Shown here piece after piece: positions 25,164 to 34,084 of a DNA stretch of 64,000 nt. The stretch's first letter is position 1. The number at the start of each line of letters is the position of its first letter. A model generated the notes under the pieces. That model was not told where the DNA came from, did no database searches, and was given only the letters and a program-made list of their open reading frames with translations. Source of the DNA: Robertmurraya sp. FSL R5-0851 (GTDB lineage: Bacteria > Bacillota > Bacilli > Bacillales > Cytobacillaceae); assembly GCF_038002965.1 (NCBI RefSeq), contig NZ_JBBOOE010000001.1:1841001-1905000 (forward strand), in the 5' to 3' direction. Made by a program: the position numbers and the translations under genes.

Positions 25164-26970
25164 GAAAAATCATAAAACTAATGCAATGAAGCATCCTCAA
25201 CACGGGGGAGCACCCTCTTCAAATGGGATCAATAAGGCCTCCTTAAAGCAACTCATATCGTATTGTAGAGCATATATACCAATCATAACTGTTGCCTTAG
25301 TCCTTGCTATGCTAGGGTCAGTTTTCAATATCGTTGGACCAGAACTGCTTAGTCAAATTACCGATTTCATTACAGAGGGCTTGATGACCAAAATTGATCT
25401 TGATGCTGTGGTTAAAATCGCAACGATTCTTGCTTTTCTATATGGGTTAGGGTTTATTTTTAACTACATCCAAGGGTATATTATGGCCACTGTCACACAG
25501 AGAGTGTCCAAAAAATTACGTACAGAGATTTCAACGAAAATCAATCGATTACCACTCAAGTATTTTGACTCAACAAGTACAGGTGATGTCCTTAGCCGTG
25601 TAACAAATGATGTTGACATGATTGGACAGACGATGAATCAGAGTTTAAGTACATTGGTATCAGCTATTACTATGTTTGTTGGCTCACTGATCATGATGTT
25701 TTACACGAACTGGATTATGGCTCTTTCAGCTGTACTTTCTACCATTTTAGGGTTTGCACTCATGACGTTCATCATTTCAAAATCTCAAAAATACTTCGCC
25801 CAGCAGCAAAAAGAACTAGGGAAATTGAATGGTCATATTGAAGAGATTTATACGGGACATCATGTTGTGAAGGTATATAACGGAGAGAAAGAAGCAAAGG
25901 AAACGTTCCGTGAAATTAACACACGCCTATACAATAGTGCATGGAAATCTCAATTCATGTCTGGTCTAATGATGCCGCTCATGATGTTTGTTGGTAACTT
26001 CGGATATGTGGTGGTTTGTTTAGTCGGAGCTGTGCTTGCTGTTAATGGTAGTATCTCATTTGGGGTGATTGTTGCCTTTATGATTTACATTCGTCTCTTT
26101 ACACAGCCATTATCACAGCTTGCACAAGCAGCTACAAATCTTCAGTCCACAACCGCTGCGAGTGAACGTGTATTCGAATTTCTTGGAGAAGAAGAACTGG
26201 CAAATGAAAGTGGCAAAACACTCAGACTCGAAAGTGCAAAAGGTGATGTGGAGTTTAAGCATGTGAACTTTGGATATAATCGAGACAATATGGTTATTAA
26301 GGATTTTTCCACAAAGGCAAAGGCAGGACAAAAAGTGGCAATTGTCGGCCCAACAGGTGCTGGTAAGACCACTTTGATTAATCTATTGATGCGTTTTTAT
26401 GAAGTGAATGGTGGAGAAATTTTAATCGACGGTGTTCCAACAAGTAATCTTACACGACAAAATATTCATCAACTATTCTGTATGGTACTTCAAGATACAT
26501 GGTTGTTTGAAGGAACGATAAGAGAAAATATTGTTTACTCTCGAAAAGGAGTTTCAAATGAACAGGTAGAGGAAGCCTGTAAAGCAGTGGGTTTACATCA
26601 TTTTATTACAACTCTTCCTCATGGGTATGACACTGTATTAGACGATAAAGCCAATCTTTCAGCGGGGCAAAAACAGTTAATTACCATCGCTCGTGCCATG
26701 GTGGAGGATGCTCCGTTGCTAATCCTTGATGAAGCAACAAGTTCCGTTGATACTCGTACAGAATTATTGATTCAGGAGGCAATGGATAAGCTGACAGTGG
26801 GCAAAACTTCATTTGTTATTGCACATAGACTTTCGACAATCAAAAATGCAGACTTGATTCTAGTAATGAAGGATGGAGATATTATCGAAAGTGGGAAGCA
26901 TCAAGAATTGCTTCTGAAAAACGGATTTTATGCAGATTTATATAATAGTCAGTTTGAAGATGCATCATAA
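25156..26970 (+). CDS. Heterodimeric ABC exporter, catalytically complete subunit
   Basis: A protein of about 604 residues with an N-terminal polar extension of about 35 residues, six membrane segments and an ATPase domain with Walker A GPTGAGKTT, signature LSAGQKQ, Walker B LILDEATSSVD and H-loop IAHRLSTI. Catalytic glutamate and histidine are present, unlike the partner. The ribosome site AGGAGG at 25141 favours the TTG at 25156, which overlaps the end of the partner gene; an upstream TTG at 25120 is also in frame. Together they should form one exporter with one active ATP site. Confidence 0.92.
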   Translation: MGKKNHKTNAMKHPQHGGAPSSNGINKASLKQLISYCRAYIPIITVALVLAMLGSVFNIVGPELLSQITDFITEGLMTKIDLDAVVKIATILAFLYGLGFIFNYIQGYIMATVTQRVSKKLRTEISTKINRLPLKYFDSTSTGDVLSRVTNDVDMIGQTMNQSLSTLVSAITMFVGSLIMMFYTNWIMALSAVLSTILGFALMTFIISKSQKYFAQQQKELGKLNGHIEEIYTGHHVVKVYNGEKEAKETFREINTRLYNSAWKSQFMSGLMMPLMMFVGNFGYVVVCLVGAVLAVNGSISFGVIVAFMIYIRLFTQPLSQLAQAATNLQSTTAASERVFEFLGEEELANESGKTLRLESAKGDVEFKHVNFGYNRDNMVIKDFSTKAKAGQKVAIVGPTGAGKTTLINLLMRFYEVNGGEILIDGVPTSNLTRQNIHQLFCMVLQDTWLFEGTIRENIVYSRKGVSNEQVEEACKAVGLHHFITTLPHGYDTVLDDKANLSAGQKQLITIARAMVEDAPLLILDEATSSVDTRTELLIQEAMDKLTVGKTSFVIAHRLSTIKNADLILVMKDGDIIESGKHQELLLKNGFYADLYNSQFEDAS

Positions 26971-26977
26971 TAATATA

Positions 26978-27020
26978 ATAAACACCCTGGAAGATCCATT
27001 TCTCCAGGGTGTTTATTATT
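26978..27020. terminator. Bidirectional terminator
   Basis: AATAAACACCCTGGA pairs with TCCAGGGTGTTTATT, flanked by A- and T-rich ends, between convergent genes. Confidence 0.88.
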
Positions 27021-27460
27021 TATTGAAGCATATGCTTTCTCTGATTTTCTTCCATTAAAAATTGAATAAAATGATTGATCGCACGAGCGTTTGGCTGTTC
27101 TTTTATAAGATTAATATATTCTTTCTTATGGTAATCAGTGGCGACTTCACTATTCTTAATTCGATCAATAATGTATGCCGAACTTTGCTTCTGAATTTCT
27201 TTTTGGTGGAATCTTAGCTCCCGAAATAAAGCGAATCCGAGTGCACCGATTGCAGCGTAGATAAGGATGGTAGGAAGGGTATCCTGAGTAATCTCACCGA
27301 AAAATAATACATATCCAAGATTAAATAGTGATACCCAAATTAAGGGCATGGTCCATAAAGCGTATCTAGATACTTTCTTCATTAATGGAGAAAGTTTTTC
27401 CTGCATGAGTTCGATTTCTTTTTTAATATAATTGGGCATATCCTTCGTGAAAAGGTTCAT
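27020..27460 (-). CDS. Small membrane protein under a manganese-type riboswitch (possibly YybP / DUF5392)
   Basis: 146 residues with two hydrophobic segments (about 33-53 and 60-80), a charged N-terminus with coiled-coil tendency and a charged C-terminal domain (DYHKKEYINLIKEQPN). I do not recognise conserved catalytic residues. A clear yybP-ykoY riboswitch with its own terminator lies directly upstream on the same strand, so the gene should be expressed when manganese is high. In Bacillus subtilis this riboswitch class controls yybP and ykoY; the length and topology fit a YybP-like protein, but I cannot confirm identity. AAAGGAAG precedes the ATG. Confidence 0.7.
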   Translation of the reverse strand: MNLFTKDMPNYIKKEIELMQEKLSPLMKKVSRYALWTMPLIWVSLFNLGYVLFFGEITQDTLPTILIYAAIGALGFALFRELRFHQKEIQKQSSAYIIDRIKNSEVATDYHKKEYINLIKEQPNARAINHFIQFLMEENQRKHMLQ

Positions 27461-27487
27461 TTTTTTCTTCCTTTCCCTTTTTTAATG

Positions 27488-27616
27488 GATAAAAACAAAA
27501 AAGACCTTTACCAAAATAAATTGGTAAAGGTCTTGCTAACAACAGTAGTTGCCAACAAAGCCGAGAGCTAGATGCTCCGTAATGACGACCTTGCTGTTAA
27601 AGCTACTCCCCTTTAG
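27488..27616 (-). ncRNA. yybP-ykoY (manganese-sensing) riboswitch with terminator
   Basis: Read on the minus strand, the conserved parts of this class are all present in order: AAAGGGGAGTAGC at the 5' end, TCGTCATTACG, GGCTTTGTTGGCAAC, and TTAGCAAGACCTTTACC. The last part forms the terminator stem AAGACCTTTACCAA / TTGGTAAAGGTCTT, ending in a T-rich run. The switch precedes the 146-residue membrane protein gene. Manganese binding normally disrupts the terminator and turns the gene on. Confidence 0.92.
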
Positions 27617-27637
27617 GAGTATGAAATTAATAATTTT

Positions 27638-27666
27638 ATTATAGGGAAATTTGGTGTTTCTGTCAA
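27638..27666 (-). promoter_or_regulatory. Consensus sigma-A promoter of the riboswitch transcript
   Basis: On the minus strand: TTGACA, 17 bases, TATAAT, a perfect match to consensus, about 20 bases before the conserved riboswitch start. Confidence 0.85.
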
Positions 27667-27741
27667 TTTGGAAACGTGATTAGTTTTGTATAAAAATGGT
27701 ATAATGATTGAAATGAAATAACTGAGAAGGGTGGGGGAACG

Positions 27742-28305
27742 ATGTCTATAGAGATTCATACATTTCCAAATCTTGAAACGGATAGATTAGTTTTGAGAAA
27801 AATTACAAAAGACGATGCTAGTAATATACTTAGCTATCTTTCTGATAACGAAGTAATGAAATATTATGGATTGGAACCCTTTAAATCTATCAACGAGGCA
27901 TTGGACGAGATATCATGGTATCAATCCCTTGAAAAGAACAATAAAGGATTAAGATGGGGAATTACGTTAAAAGAAGAGGGAATTGTTATTGGTAGTTGTG
28001 GTTTTCATAACTTTGTTTCTCAACATTTCCGTACAGAGATTGGATTTGAGTTAAGCAGAGATTACTGGGGAAAAGGAATAGCTGGAGAGGCATTAAAAAC
28101 AATCATTGCCTATGGTTTTCAACAATTTGGGTTTCAAAGGATAGAAGCGTTAATTGAACCTCCTAACCTTTCATCCCAAAGGTTAGTGGAGAAACAGGGA
28201 TTTATTAGAGAAGGTTTACTTAGAAAATATGAGTATACTCGCGGGAAATTTGATGATTTATATATGTATTCATTGTTAAGGGAGGATTTTTCTAAATTGG
28301 AATGA
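27742..28305 (+). CDS. GNAT family N-acetyltransferase (RimJ/RimL type)
   Basis: 187 residues. Typical RimJ/RimL features: ETDRLVLRKITKDDA near residue 12, IGSCGFHNF near 85, EIGFELSRDYWGKGIAGEAL near 98 (acetyl-CoA pyrophosphate loop) and RIEALIEPPNLSSQRLVEKQGF near 132. These enzymes acetylate N-termini of ribosomal proteins, small amines or antibiotics; the acceptor cannot be inferred. It is a single gene with its own terminator. Confidence 0.88.
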   Translation: MSIEIHTFPNLETDRLVLRKITKDDASNILSYLSDNEVMKYYGLEPFKSINEALDEISWYQSLEKNNKGLRWGITLKEEGIVIGSCGFHNFVSQHFRTEIGFELSRDYWGKGIAGEALKTIIAYGFQQFGFQRIEALIEPPNLSSQRLVEKQGFIREGLLRKYEYTRGKFDDLYMYSLLREDFSKLE

Positions 28306-28329
28306 GGATTAATCCGACCTTTGTTGAGT

Positions 28330-28360
28330 GGACTGCCATCCAGGTAGTCCTATTTTTTTA
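28330..28360 (+). terminator. Intrinsic terminator
   Basis: GGACTGCC pairs with GGTAGTCC and is followed by TATTTTTTT. Confidence 0.85.
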
Positions 28361-28400
28361 TTTAAATATCAATCTAGTTGAAAAATATTCTCAATTACTG

Positions 28401-28427
28401 TTGACATTATTTGTGTATCCATATAAC
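28401..28427 (+). promoter_or_regulatory. Promoter of the siderophore-binding protein gene
   Basis: TTGACA at 28401; TATAAC 15 bases later or TAACAT at 18 bases. The Fur box follows directly. Confidence 0.5.
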
Positions 28428-28442
28428 ATAAGGATATGAAAA

Positions 28443-28457
28443 TGATAATCATTATCA
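28443..28457 (+). promoter_or_regulatory. Fur box
   Basis: TGATAATCATTATCA, a perfect 7-1-7 match to the Bacillus Fur consensus, between promoter and start codon. It predicts repression by iron. Confidence 0.92.
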
Positions 28458-28482
28458 ATACATAAAAAGGAGATATGAAAAA

Positions 28483-29439
28483 ATGAAAAAATTAGGTTTA
28501 TCTTCTCTTATTTTCACCATGCTGTTTCTACTAGCGGCTTGTGGAAGTAAGGAGGAAGCGAGTACAACCACTAACGGAAGCACGGAAGCAGTAGAAGAAT
28601 CAAAGGAAGTTACGTTCACACATGAATACGGTGAAGTAACACTTGAGAAAAATCCTGAGAAAGTAGTTGTTTTTGACTTTGGAATACTAGATGCATTAGA
28701 TGCGTTAGGTGTAGAAGTAGCTGGACTTCCGCAAGCGATTGTACCTGAAAGTCTAGAAAAGTACAAAGGCTCAGAATATACAAATGTAGGTAGTTTAAAA
28801 GAACCTGACTTTGAAGCGATCCATGAATTACAGCCAGATGTGATTTTTATTTCAGGAAGACAAGCTGAGTTATATGATCAATTTGCTGAGATTGCCCCAA
28901 CCATATTTGTTGCTGTTGATTATGCGAATTACATTCCTTCTCTAGAAGAAAACTTCAACCTTTTAGCTGAACTGTTTGAAAAAGAGGCTGTACTAAAATC
29001 TAAGATGGAAGAGCTACAATCAAGTATTGATGAGGTAAATAAAGAAGCATCTGCGTCTGAAAGTAAAGCTCTGATTTTACTAGCTAATGAAGGAAAAGTA
29101 AGTGCGTACGGACCTGGTTCACGTTACGGTTTCGTTCATGATGTGTTTGGCTTTAAGGCAGTAGATGAAAATATAGAGGTTTCTCAGCACGGTCAAAGTA
29201 TAACGTTTGAATACATTCTCGAGAAAAATCCAGATGTTATTTTTGTTATTGACCGCTCTGCTGCTGTCGGTGGAGAAGTAGGAGCGAAAGAAACAATTGA
29301 AAACGAACTTGTTATGAAAACAAACGCCTATAAAAATGGGAAGATTATATACCTAGATGCAGTTAACTGGTATATTGCTGGGAATGGTATTAGTTCTACA
29401 CAAGCAATGACGGAAGAAGTAAAAGCAGCACTAGAATAA
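28483..29439 (+). CDS. Siderophore (iron complex) ABC transporter binding lipoprotein
   Basis: 318 residues. Lipoprotein signal with lipobox LAAC (cysteine 20), a low-complexity linker rich in Ser/Thr/Glu, then a class III binding protein: KVVVFDFGILDALDALG near residue 60, PDVIFISGRQ near 118, and YGPGSRYGFVHDVFGF near 205. It resembles the catecholate-siderophore binding protein YclQ. No permease or ATPase gene is next to it, so it must share a transporter encoded elsewhere. The Fur box upstream supports an iron role. Confidence 0.9.
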   Translation: MKKLGLSSLIFTMLFLLAACGSKEEASTTTNGSTEAVEESKEVTFTHEYGEVTLEKNPEKVVVFDFGILDALDALGVEVAGLPQAIVPESLEKYKGSEYTNVGSLKEPDFEAIHELQPDVIFISGRQAELYDQFAEIAPTIFVAVDYANYIPSLEENFNLLAELFEKEAVLKSKMEELQSSIDEVNKEASASESKALILLANEGKVSAYGPGSRYGFVHDVFGFKAVDENIEVSQHGQSITFEYILEKNPDVIFVIDRSAAVGGEVGAKETIENELVMKTNAYKNGKIIYLDAVNWYIAGNGISSTQAMTEEVKAALE

Positions 29440-29448
29440 TGAGGAAAG

Positions 29449-29473
29449 CCGGGACAAATGTTCCGGTTTTTTG
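29449..29473 (+). terminator. Intrinsic terminator
   Basis: CCGGGACA and TGTTCCGG form a stem followed by TTTTTT. Confidence 0.85.
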
Positions 29474-29632
29474 TTAGGATTAGATTAATAGTAATTGACA
29501 GCCCTTTTATCATAGATGACAGCGGTTTTATAAAAATGAGTTTTTCTAGGCCTGCTTTTATAGTTAGGGCCTTTACCAATTGCATTGAACCTTTAAGGAG
29601 AACCCGTCAACAAATTGCAAATGAAAAATAAA

Positions 29633-29810
29633 CGGAGAAATTCCGGTTAATTAGGGAAATACCGATATTTCCCTAAAAATAAAGGGAGTTTTTCCGGTTA
29701 AACTATCAAAATCTTTGGATTTTGTCATATTCAGAGCAGTTAGTCGGAATATCTCCGCTTATATCTGCTTTCTAAGCCTCCTCAATAGACATTAGCCGGA
29801 AATTCTCCGC
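29633..29810. repeat. Cluster of four related 18-19-base repeats plus a hairpin
   Basis: The unit resembles CGGAGAAATTCCGGTTAA. Copies are at 29633-29650 and 29684-29701 (direct), and 29740-29758 and 29792-29810 (inverted). Between the first two lies TTAGGGAAATA-CCGA-TATTTCCCTAA (29651-29676), a perfect 11-bp hairpin that shares the GGGA/TTCC theme. The spacings are irregular. No gene was found in 29440-29973; the cluster is the only notable content. Confidence 0.65.
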
Positions 29811-29973
29811 CTATGAATTCCTGTTTTTTCACTTTTTACACTTCAAAAGTGAACCCGTAATAGGTAGGTCCACACGCTTTTATCATGATTTCTTCATAGT
29901 GTCGTCATTTTTCTGACATAATGTTTTGTTATGATTTAAAAAACAATAAGACATACACTTATGGGGGATTAAA

Positions 29974-30666
29974 ATGCAAAGAGATTTATTAATAGTAGAT
30001 CAATTGTTGTCACAAATTAAGATAACTTCAAATAGAGAGAACAAACCTGTAACCATTCACGGTAGCGCCAAGGATCTACGATGTATCGGAGTGGGGACAG
30101 ATGCCGCGGTATTTCAGTATATTCATAACCCAACATACGCATTTAAACTGTTTGCTGATGATAAAAAAGGAAAAATTCAAATCGAAGCTTCTGTATATGA
30201 AGTTTCAGCGGGGGCATCGTACTTTCCTAAATGTTATGCCGCAAATGATCGATATTTAGTCTTAAGCTTTGAATCTGGCATTACACTGTATGATTGTCTC
30301 ATTCAGGGAATTCGTATTCCATCACAAGTCATACAAGATGTTGAAAAGGCAAGAGAATACGCTAGGAAAAATAATTTAAATCCTCGTGATATTCATTTGA
30401 AAAATATTTTACTTCAAAATGGTCGAGCAAAAGTCATTGATGTGTCTGAGTATATGAACAAAGGAAATGATCATCGATGGGAGGATCTGAAAAAAGCTCA
30501 TGATGAATACTATCCTTTGATTGAAGGTAAAGCAGTACCGTCTTTACTTTTGGAAACCATTCAAAGTTGCTATAACAATAGACAATCATCTTCAATGGAA
30601 GAGTTTATGAAGGAAATATTTAAGACGAAAGTGTTAAGTCCTTTTCGTGTACCTGAGGAGGTGTAG
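29974..30666 (+). CDS. Protein-kinase-like protein (YrzF/YbdM type)
   Basis: 230 residues with a shortened kinase fold. A glycine-rich loop and lysine (GVGTDAAVFQ then YAFKLFA) lie near residues 38-60. The catalytic loop reads NPRDIHLKNILL near 132 (aspartate and asparagine kept), and the metal motif reads IDVSEY in place of DFG. This fits the small atypical Ser/Thr kinases of Bacillus such as YrzF. The DVS variant leaves kinase activity open. It stands alone with GGGGG before the ATG. Confidence 0.78.
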   Translation: MQRDLLIVDQLLSQIKITSNRENKPVTIHGSAKDLRCIGVGTDAAVFQYIHNPTYAFKLFADDKKGKIQIEASVYEVSAGASYFPKCYAANDRYLVLSFESGITLYDCLIQGIRIPSQVIQDVEKAREYARKNNLNPRDIHLKNILLQNGRAKVIDVSEYMNKGNDHRWEDLKKAHDEYYPLIEGKAVPSLLLETIQSCYNNRQSSSMEEFMKEIFKTKVLSPFRVPEEV

Positions 30667-30678
30667 CAAGTGTTTTAA

Positions 30679-30707
30679 TTGACAGTTATTTAGGGTCGCT
30701 ATATTAT
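30679..30707 (+). promoter_or_regulatory. Promoter of the second marR gene
   Basis: TTGACA, 17 bases, TATTAT. The spacer contains TTATTTAGGGTC (30686-30697), which recurs at 31283-31294 before the nitroreductase gene, so it may be part of an operator. Confidence 0.65.
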
Positions 30708-30729
30708 ATAAATGTGAGGTGACTAAATA

Positions 30730-31185
30730 ATGGAATCACAGGAAAAACAATTAGAGCAATTTGTAGATTGTGTTCAAGCGATTGGTCGACACATGAAGAG
30801 GAGTCAAAGGAATAGTCAAGACGGAACGGAGATTACGAAGACACAATGGCTTATTTTACGTTTTCTAGCGAAACAGAATGGATGTACAATTGGTCAGCTT
30901 GCGGAACGGCTAGAAGTTCGTTCAAGTTCCATGTCTCAAATGATTGATCGATTAGAGCTAGCTGGAACAGTTTACCGTGAACCGGATAAAAATGATGCAA
31001 GAACACGCATCGTAAAATTAACTGAGGCTGGAAAAGAAATGATTTCTAAAATGAAACATTCCCGAATGGAGATGATAGCTGGTCCATTTAATCAGCTTAC
31101 CCAGGAGGAACAGAACACGCTGGTTGAAATTATGATGAAAATGACAACAAATCTCAAGCTACATGGTTCACGTTGTAAAGAATGA
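30730..31185 (+). CDS. MarR family transcriptional regulator
   Basis: 151 residues. The winged helix is seen in TKTQWLILRFLAKQNGCTI near residue 37, then GQLAERLEVRSSSMSQMIDRLELAG and EPDKNDARTRIVKLTEAG (wing, near 95). GAGGTGA precedes the ATG. It lies upstream of a nitroreductase gene and shares sequence elements with that gene's upstream region, suggesting it controls itself and the nitroreductase. A C-terminal cysteine (CKE end) is the only cysteine besides two others, so redox sensing is possible but unproven. Confidence 0.9.
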   Translation: MESQEKQLEQFVDCVQAIGRHMKRSQRNSQDGTEITKTQWLILRFLAKQNGCTIGQLAERLEVRSSSMSQMIDRLELAGTVYREPDKNDARTRIVKLTEAGKEMISKMKHSRMEMIAGPFNQLTQEEQNTLVEIMMKMTTNLKLHGSRCKE

Positions 31186-31217
31186 TAATAACATTATTAC
31201 AGGGCTATATAGCCGGC

Positions 31218-31242
31218 AACTTAGTTAAGTTCGCTATATAAT
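31218..31242 (+). promoter_or_regulatory. Candidate operator and promoter before the nitroreductase gene
   Basis: AACTTA-GT-TAAGTT is a 6-bp inverted repeat followed by CGCTA and a perfect TATAAT (31237-31242). The stretch TCGCTATAT also occurs in the marR promoter. A further TTATTTAGGGTC copy lies at 31283. Confidence 0.5.
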
Positions 31243-31412
31243 ATAAGAAAGAAACTAAGTAATCTCAACCATATTGTCACCTTTATTTAGGGTCCCTGTA
31301 GTATCTATGGATTTACGTAATTAGTAGATAACAAAGGATATTATTATGAGCTTTATACTAGTCAGTTTAAACGTGTAAGTTAAATGTAAAGAACATAGGG
31401 GAGGAAACTAAA

Positions 31413-31898
31413 TTGAACATTTTAGAAAATATTTATTCTAGACGAAATATTAAAAAATTTAAAGCAGACATGGTTGAACCAGAACAAATCAACAAATGGT
31501 TAGAAGCTGGAACGATGGCTCCTAATCATAAGATGACCCAGCCATGGGAAGTGTATATGATTGGACCAGAAACAAGAACAAAATTAAATCATAAAACAAA
31601 TTTTTGTCAGGCACCTGTTGTACTAGCGATCCTATCCAAACATGGATCAACGGAAATAGAGACGTATGAAAATGTTCTTGCCACCGCTTGTTTTGTCCAA
31701 AACGTTAATTTAGCTGCTTGGGCAGAAGGTGTTGGAACCTTCTGGTCTTCCATGGGGAATGCAGCGAAAAATCGTGAAATCATGGGCATTCCAGATGGGT
31801 ACGATGTGATTGGGGTGTTTGGGATTGGTTATCCAGAAGAGATTAGTCAACCAAAAGAAAGAACGTCTATACAGGAAAAAATGAAGTATCTTCCATAA
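31413..31898 (+). CDS. Nitroreductase family protein (NAD(P)H:FMN type)
   Basis: 161 residues, short for the family. FMN-site features are SRRNIKKF near residue 9, GTMAPNHKMTQPWEV near 33, and GIGYPEEISQPKER near 145. Such enzymes reduce nitroaromatics, quinones or act as small NAD(P)H dehydrogenases. The start is TTG after GGGGAGG. A MarR gene lies upstream, a common pairing for quinone or electrophile response. Confidence 0.87.
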   Translation: MNILENIYSRRNIKKFKADMVEPEQINKWLEAGTMAPNHKMTQPWEVYMIGPETRTKLNHKTNFCQAPVVLAILSKHGSTEIETYENVLATACFVQNVNLAAWAEGVGTFWSSMGNAAKNREIMGIPDGYDVIGVFGIGYPEEISQPKERTSIQEKMKYLP

Positions 31899-31913
31899 AA
31901 AATAGTGACTTGA

Positions 31914-31950
31914 AAGCGGTGTCTCCTAGAGGGAGGTCACTGCTTTTTTA
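31914..31950 (+). terminator. Intrinsic terminator
   Basis: AAGCGGTG region pairs imperfectly with CACTGCTT around an inner CCTAGAGG hairpin and is followed by six T. Confidence 0.7.
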
Positions 31951-32041
31951 TTGAAGAATACGGTTGACTTTAAAATATAGTATTTCCTCTAAATCTATTA
32001 AAGTGTAAAATAATGTTGAATAATGAAAGGGGATACATACC

Positions 32042-33973
32042 TTGAATCCAAAATACCTAGATTTACTGGCCCAAAAATATGATAGTGAAGAAAAAGTAGT
32101 AACGGAAATTATTAATCTTGAAGCGATCCTTAATCTTCCAAAGGGAACAGAACATTTTGTCAGTGATTTACATGGGGAGTATCAAGCTTTTCAACATGTG
32201 TTAAGAAATGGATCGGGAAATGTCAAGGAAAAAATAAAAGATCTGTTTCAAGATGTTTTAACTGAAAAAGAGATGAATGAGTTTGCTACATTAATTTATT
32301 ATCCAGAAGAAAAATTACAGTTAGTAAAAAATACTTTTATAAGTGATCAAGAAGTTAACCAATGGTATATAGTCATCATCTATCGTATGATAAAACTCAT
32401 ATCATATGCTTCTTCTAAATATACACGCTCGAAATTACGTAAAGCATTGCCCAATCAGTTTGTTTACATAATTGAAGAGTTACTTTATAAAGCAGATGAT
32501 TCCAACAATAAGGAACAATATTATACGAAGATTGTTCAACAAATTATTTCCTTAGGACAGGCAGAAAAGCTCATTACTGGTCTAGCTTATACAACTCAAA
32601 GATTGGTAGTTGACCATCTCCATGTAGTTGGGGATATTTATGACCGTGGACCTGAACCAGATAAAATTATGGAAACTCTCATCAATTATCATTCTGTTGA
32701 TATTCAATGGGGAAATCATGATGTTCTATGGCTAGGCGCATTTGCTGGTTCAAAGGTTTGTCTCGCTAATATTATTCGTATCTGTGCCCGGTACGATAAT
32801 TTGGATATTATTGAAGATGTATATGGAATCAATCTTAGGCCGCTTCTTAATCTGGCTGAGAAATACTATAATGACAATCCCGCTTTTAGACCAAAGGCGC
32901 ATTCAGATAAGAAACTGACAGATCATGAACGACTACAAATTACAAAAATTCATCAAGCCATTTCCATGATTCAGTTTAAACTAGAGATGCCGATCATAAA
33001 GAGACGCCCGAACTTTAATATGGCAGAGAGACTTCTGCTTGAGAAAATTGATTATGACAAAAATGAAATTACAATCAATGGGAAAACATACCAACTGGAA
33101 AACAGCTGCTTTGCTACAGTGAATCCAGAACAACCTGATCAATTACTAGAGGAAGAAGCTCAAGTGATTGAAAGACTGCTATTTTCTGTCCAGCATTCCG
33201 AAAAGTTAGCAAGGCATATGAATTTTCTAATGAAAAAAGGCAGTCTTTATTTGAGATATAACGGAAACTTATTAATCCATGGCTGTATTCCTTTAGATGA
33301 AGAAGGAAATATGGAGAAAATGGTGATTGAAAATACAACCTATGCCGGTCGGGAATTACTTGATAAATTTGAACATTATTTACGTCATGCTTTTGCTCAT
33401 CCTGAAAAGACAGATGACCTGGCGACAGATATGGTCTGGTATTTATGGACAGGAGAGTATTCCTCTCTCTTTGGAAAAAGGGCCATGACCACCTTTGAGC
33501 GCTACTTTATTAAAGAAAAGGAAACCCATAAAGAGAAAAAGAACCCTTACTACCATTTACGGGAAAACGAGGACCTCTGCCGTAGAATTTTAGAGGAGTT
33601 TGATTTGAATCCAGAACAAGGTCACATTATTAATGGTCATACACCAGTAAAAGAAATTGAAGGAGAAAATCCTATTAAAGCCAACGGTAAGATGCTTGTC
33701 ATCGATGGAGGATTCTCCAAAGCATATCAATCAACAACAGGGATAGCGGGTTACACGTTATTATATAATTCCTACGGTATGCAGCTTGTTGCACACAAGC
33801 AATTTAATTCAAAACAAGATGTACTTTGTAATGGAACAGATGTTTTATCAGTAAAAAGATTGGTAGATAAAGAACTAGAGAGAAAAAAGGTTATAGAAAC
33901 AAATGTTGGAGAAGAGTTATTACAGGAAATATCTATTTTAAATAGTTTGCGTGAATACCGATATATGAAATAA
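32042..33973 (+). CDS. fbp: Fructose-1,6-bisphosphatase class III
   Basis: 643 residues, full length for the Bacillus Fbp family. Metallophosphatase motifs are complete: [12 protein letters not shown] near residue 38, [10 protein letters not shown] near 198, [10 protein letters not shown] near 222, and the C-terminal INGHTPVKE near 528 with [11 protein letters not shown] near 550. It removes the 1-phosphate of fructose-1,6-bisphosphate in gluconeogenesis. The start is TTG with AAAGGGG upstream. Growth on the organic acids handled by neighbouring loci would need it, but it is a separate unit. Confidence 0.96.
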   Translation: MNPKYLDLLAQKYDSEEKVVTEIINLEAILNLPKGTEHFVSDLHGEYQAFQHVLRNGSGNVKEKIKDLFQDVLTEKEMNEFATLIYYPEEKLQLVKNTFISDQEVNQWYIVIIYRMIKLISYASSKYTRSKLRKALPNQFVYIIEELLYKADDSNNKEQYYTKIVQQIISLGQAEKLITGLAYTTQRLVVDHLHVVGDIYDRGPEPDKIMETLINYHSVDIQWGNHDVLWLGAFAGSKVCLANIIRICARYDNLDIIEDVYGINLRPLLNLAEKYYNDNPAFRPKAHSDKKLTDHERLQITKIHQAISMIQFKLEMPIIKRRPNFNMAERLLLEKIDYDKNEITINGKTYQLENSCFATVNPEQPDQLLEEEAQVIERLLFSVQHSEKLARHMNFLMKKGSLYLRYNGNLLIHGCIPLDEEGNMEKMVIENTTYAGRELLDKFEHYLRHAFAHPEKTDDLATDMVWYLWTGEYSSLFGKRAMTTFERYFIKEKETHKEKKNPYYHLRENEDLCRRILEEFDLNPEQGHIINGHTPVKEIEGENPIKANGKMLVIDGGFSKAYQSTTGIAGYTLLYNSYGMQLVAHKQFNSKQDVLCNGTDVLSVKRLVDKELERKKVIETNVGEELLQEISILNSLREYRYMK

Positions 33974-34009
33974 GCAGGAACAGTGCTCACTGTCCTGTTT
34001 TTTTTACAT
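33974..34009 (+). terminator. Intrinsic terminator after fbp
   Basis: CAGGAACAGTG pairs with CACTGTCCTG with one bulge, then eight T. Confidence 0.85.
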
Positions 34010-34084
34010 GAACTTGTACTCTTTAAGGTTTTGTTAAGGTTAATACAACATAATAGGCTCAACAAGTAAAAAAGGAGCCGAATA

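Noticed and set aside
27488..27616. Leader RNA of the plus-strand acetyltransferase gene
   Set aside because: The conserved riboswitch sequence, promoter and T-run only make sense on the minus strand, toward the small membrane protein gene.
29633..29810. CRISPR array
   Set aside because: The repeats are degenerate, only four, two are inverted and the spacings differ (33-56 bases); no cas gene is present.
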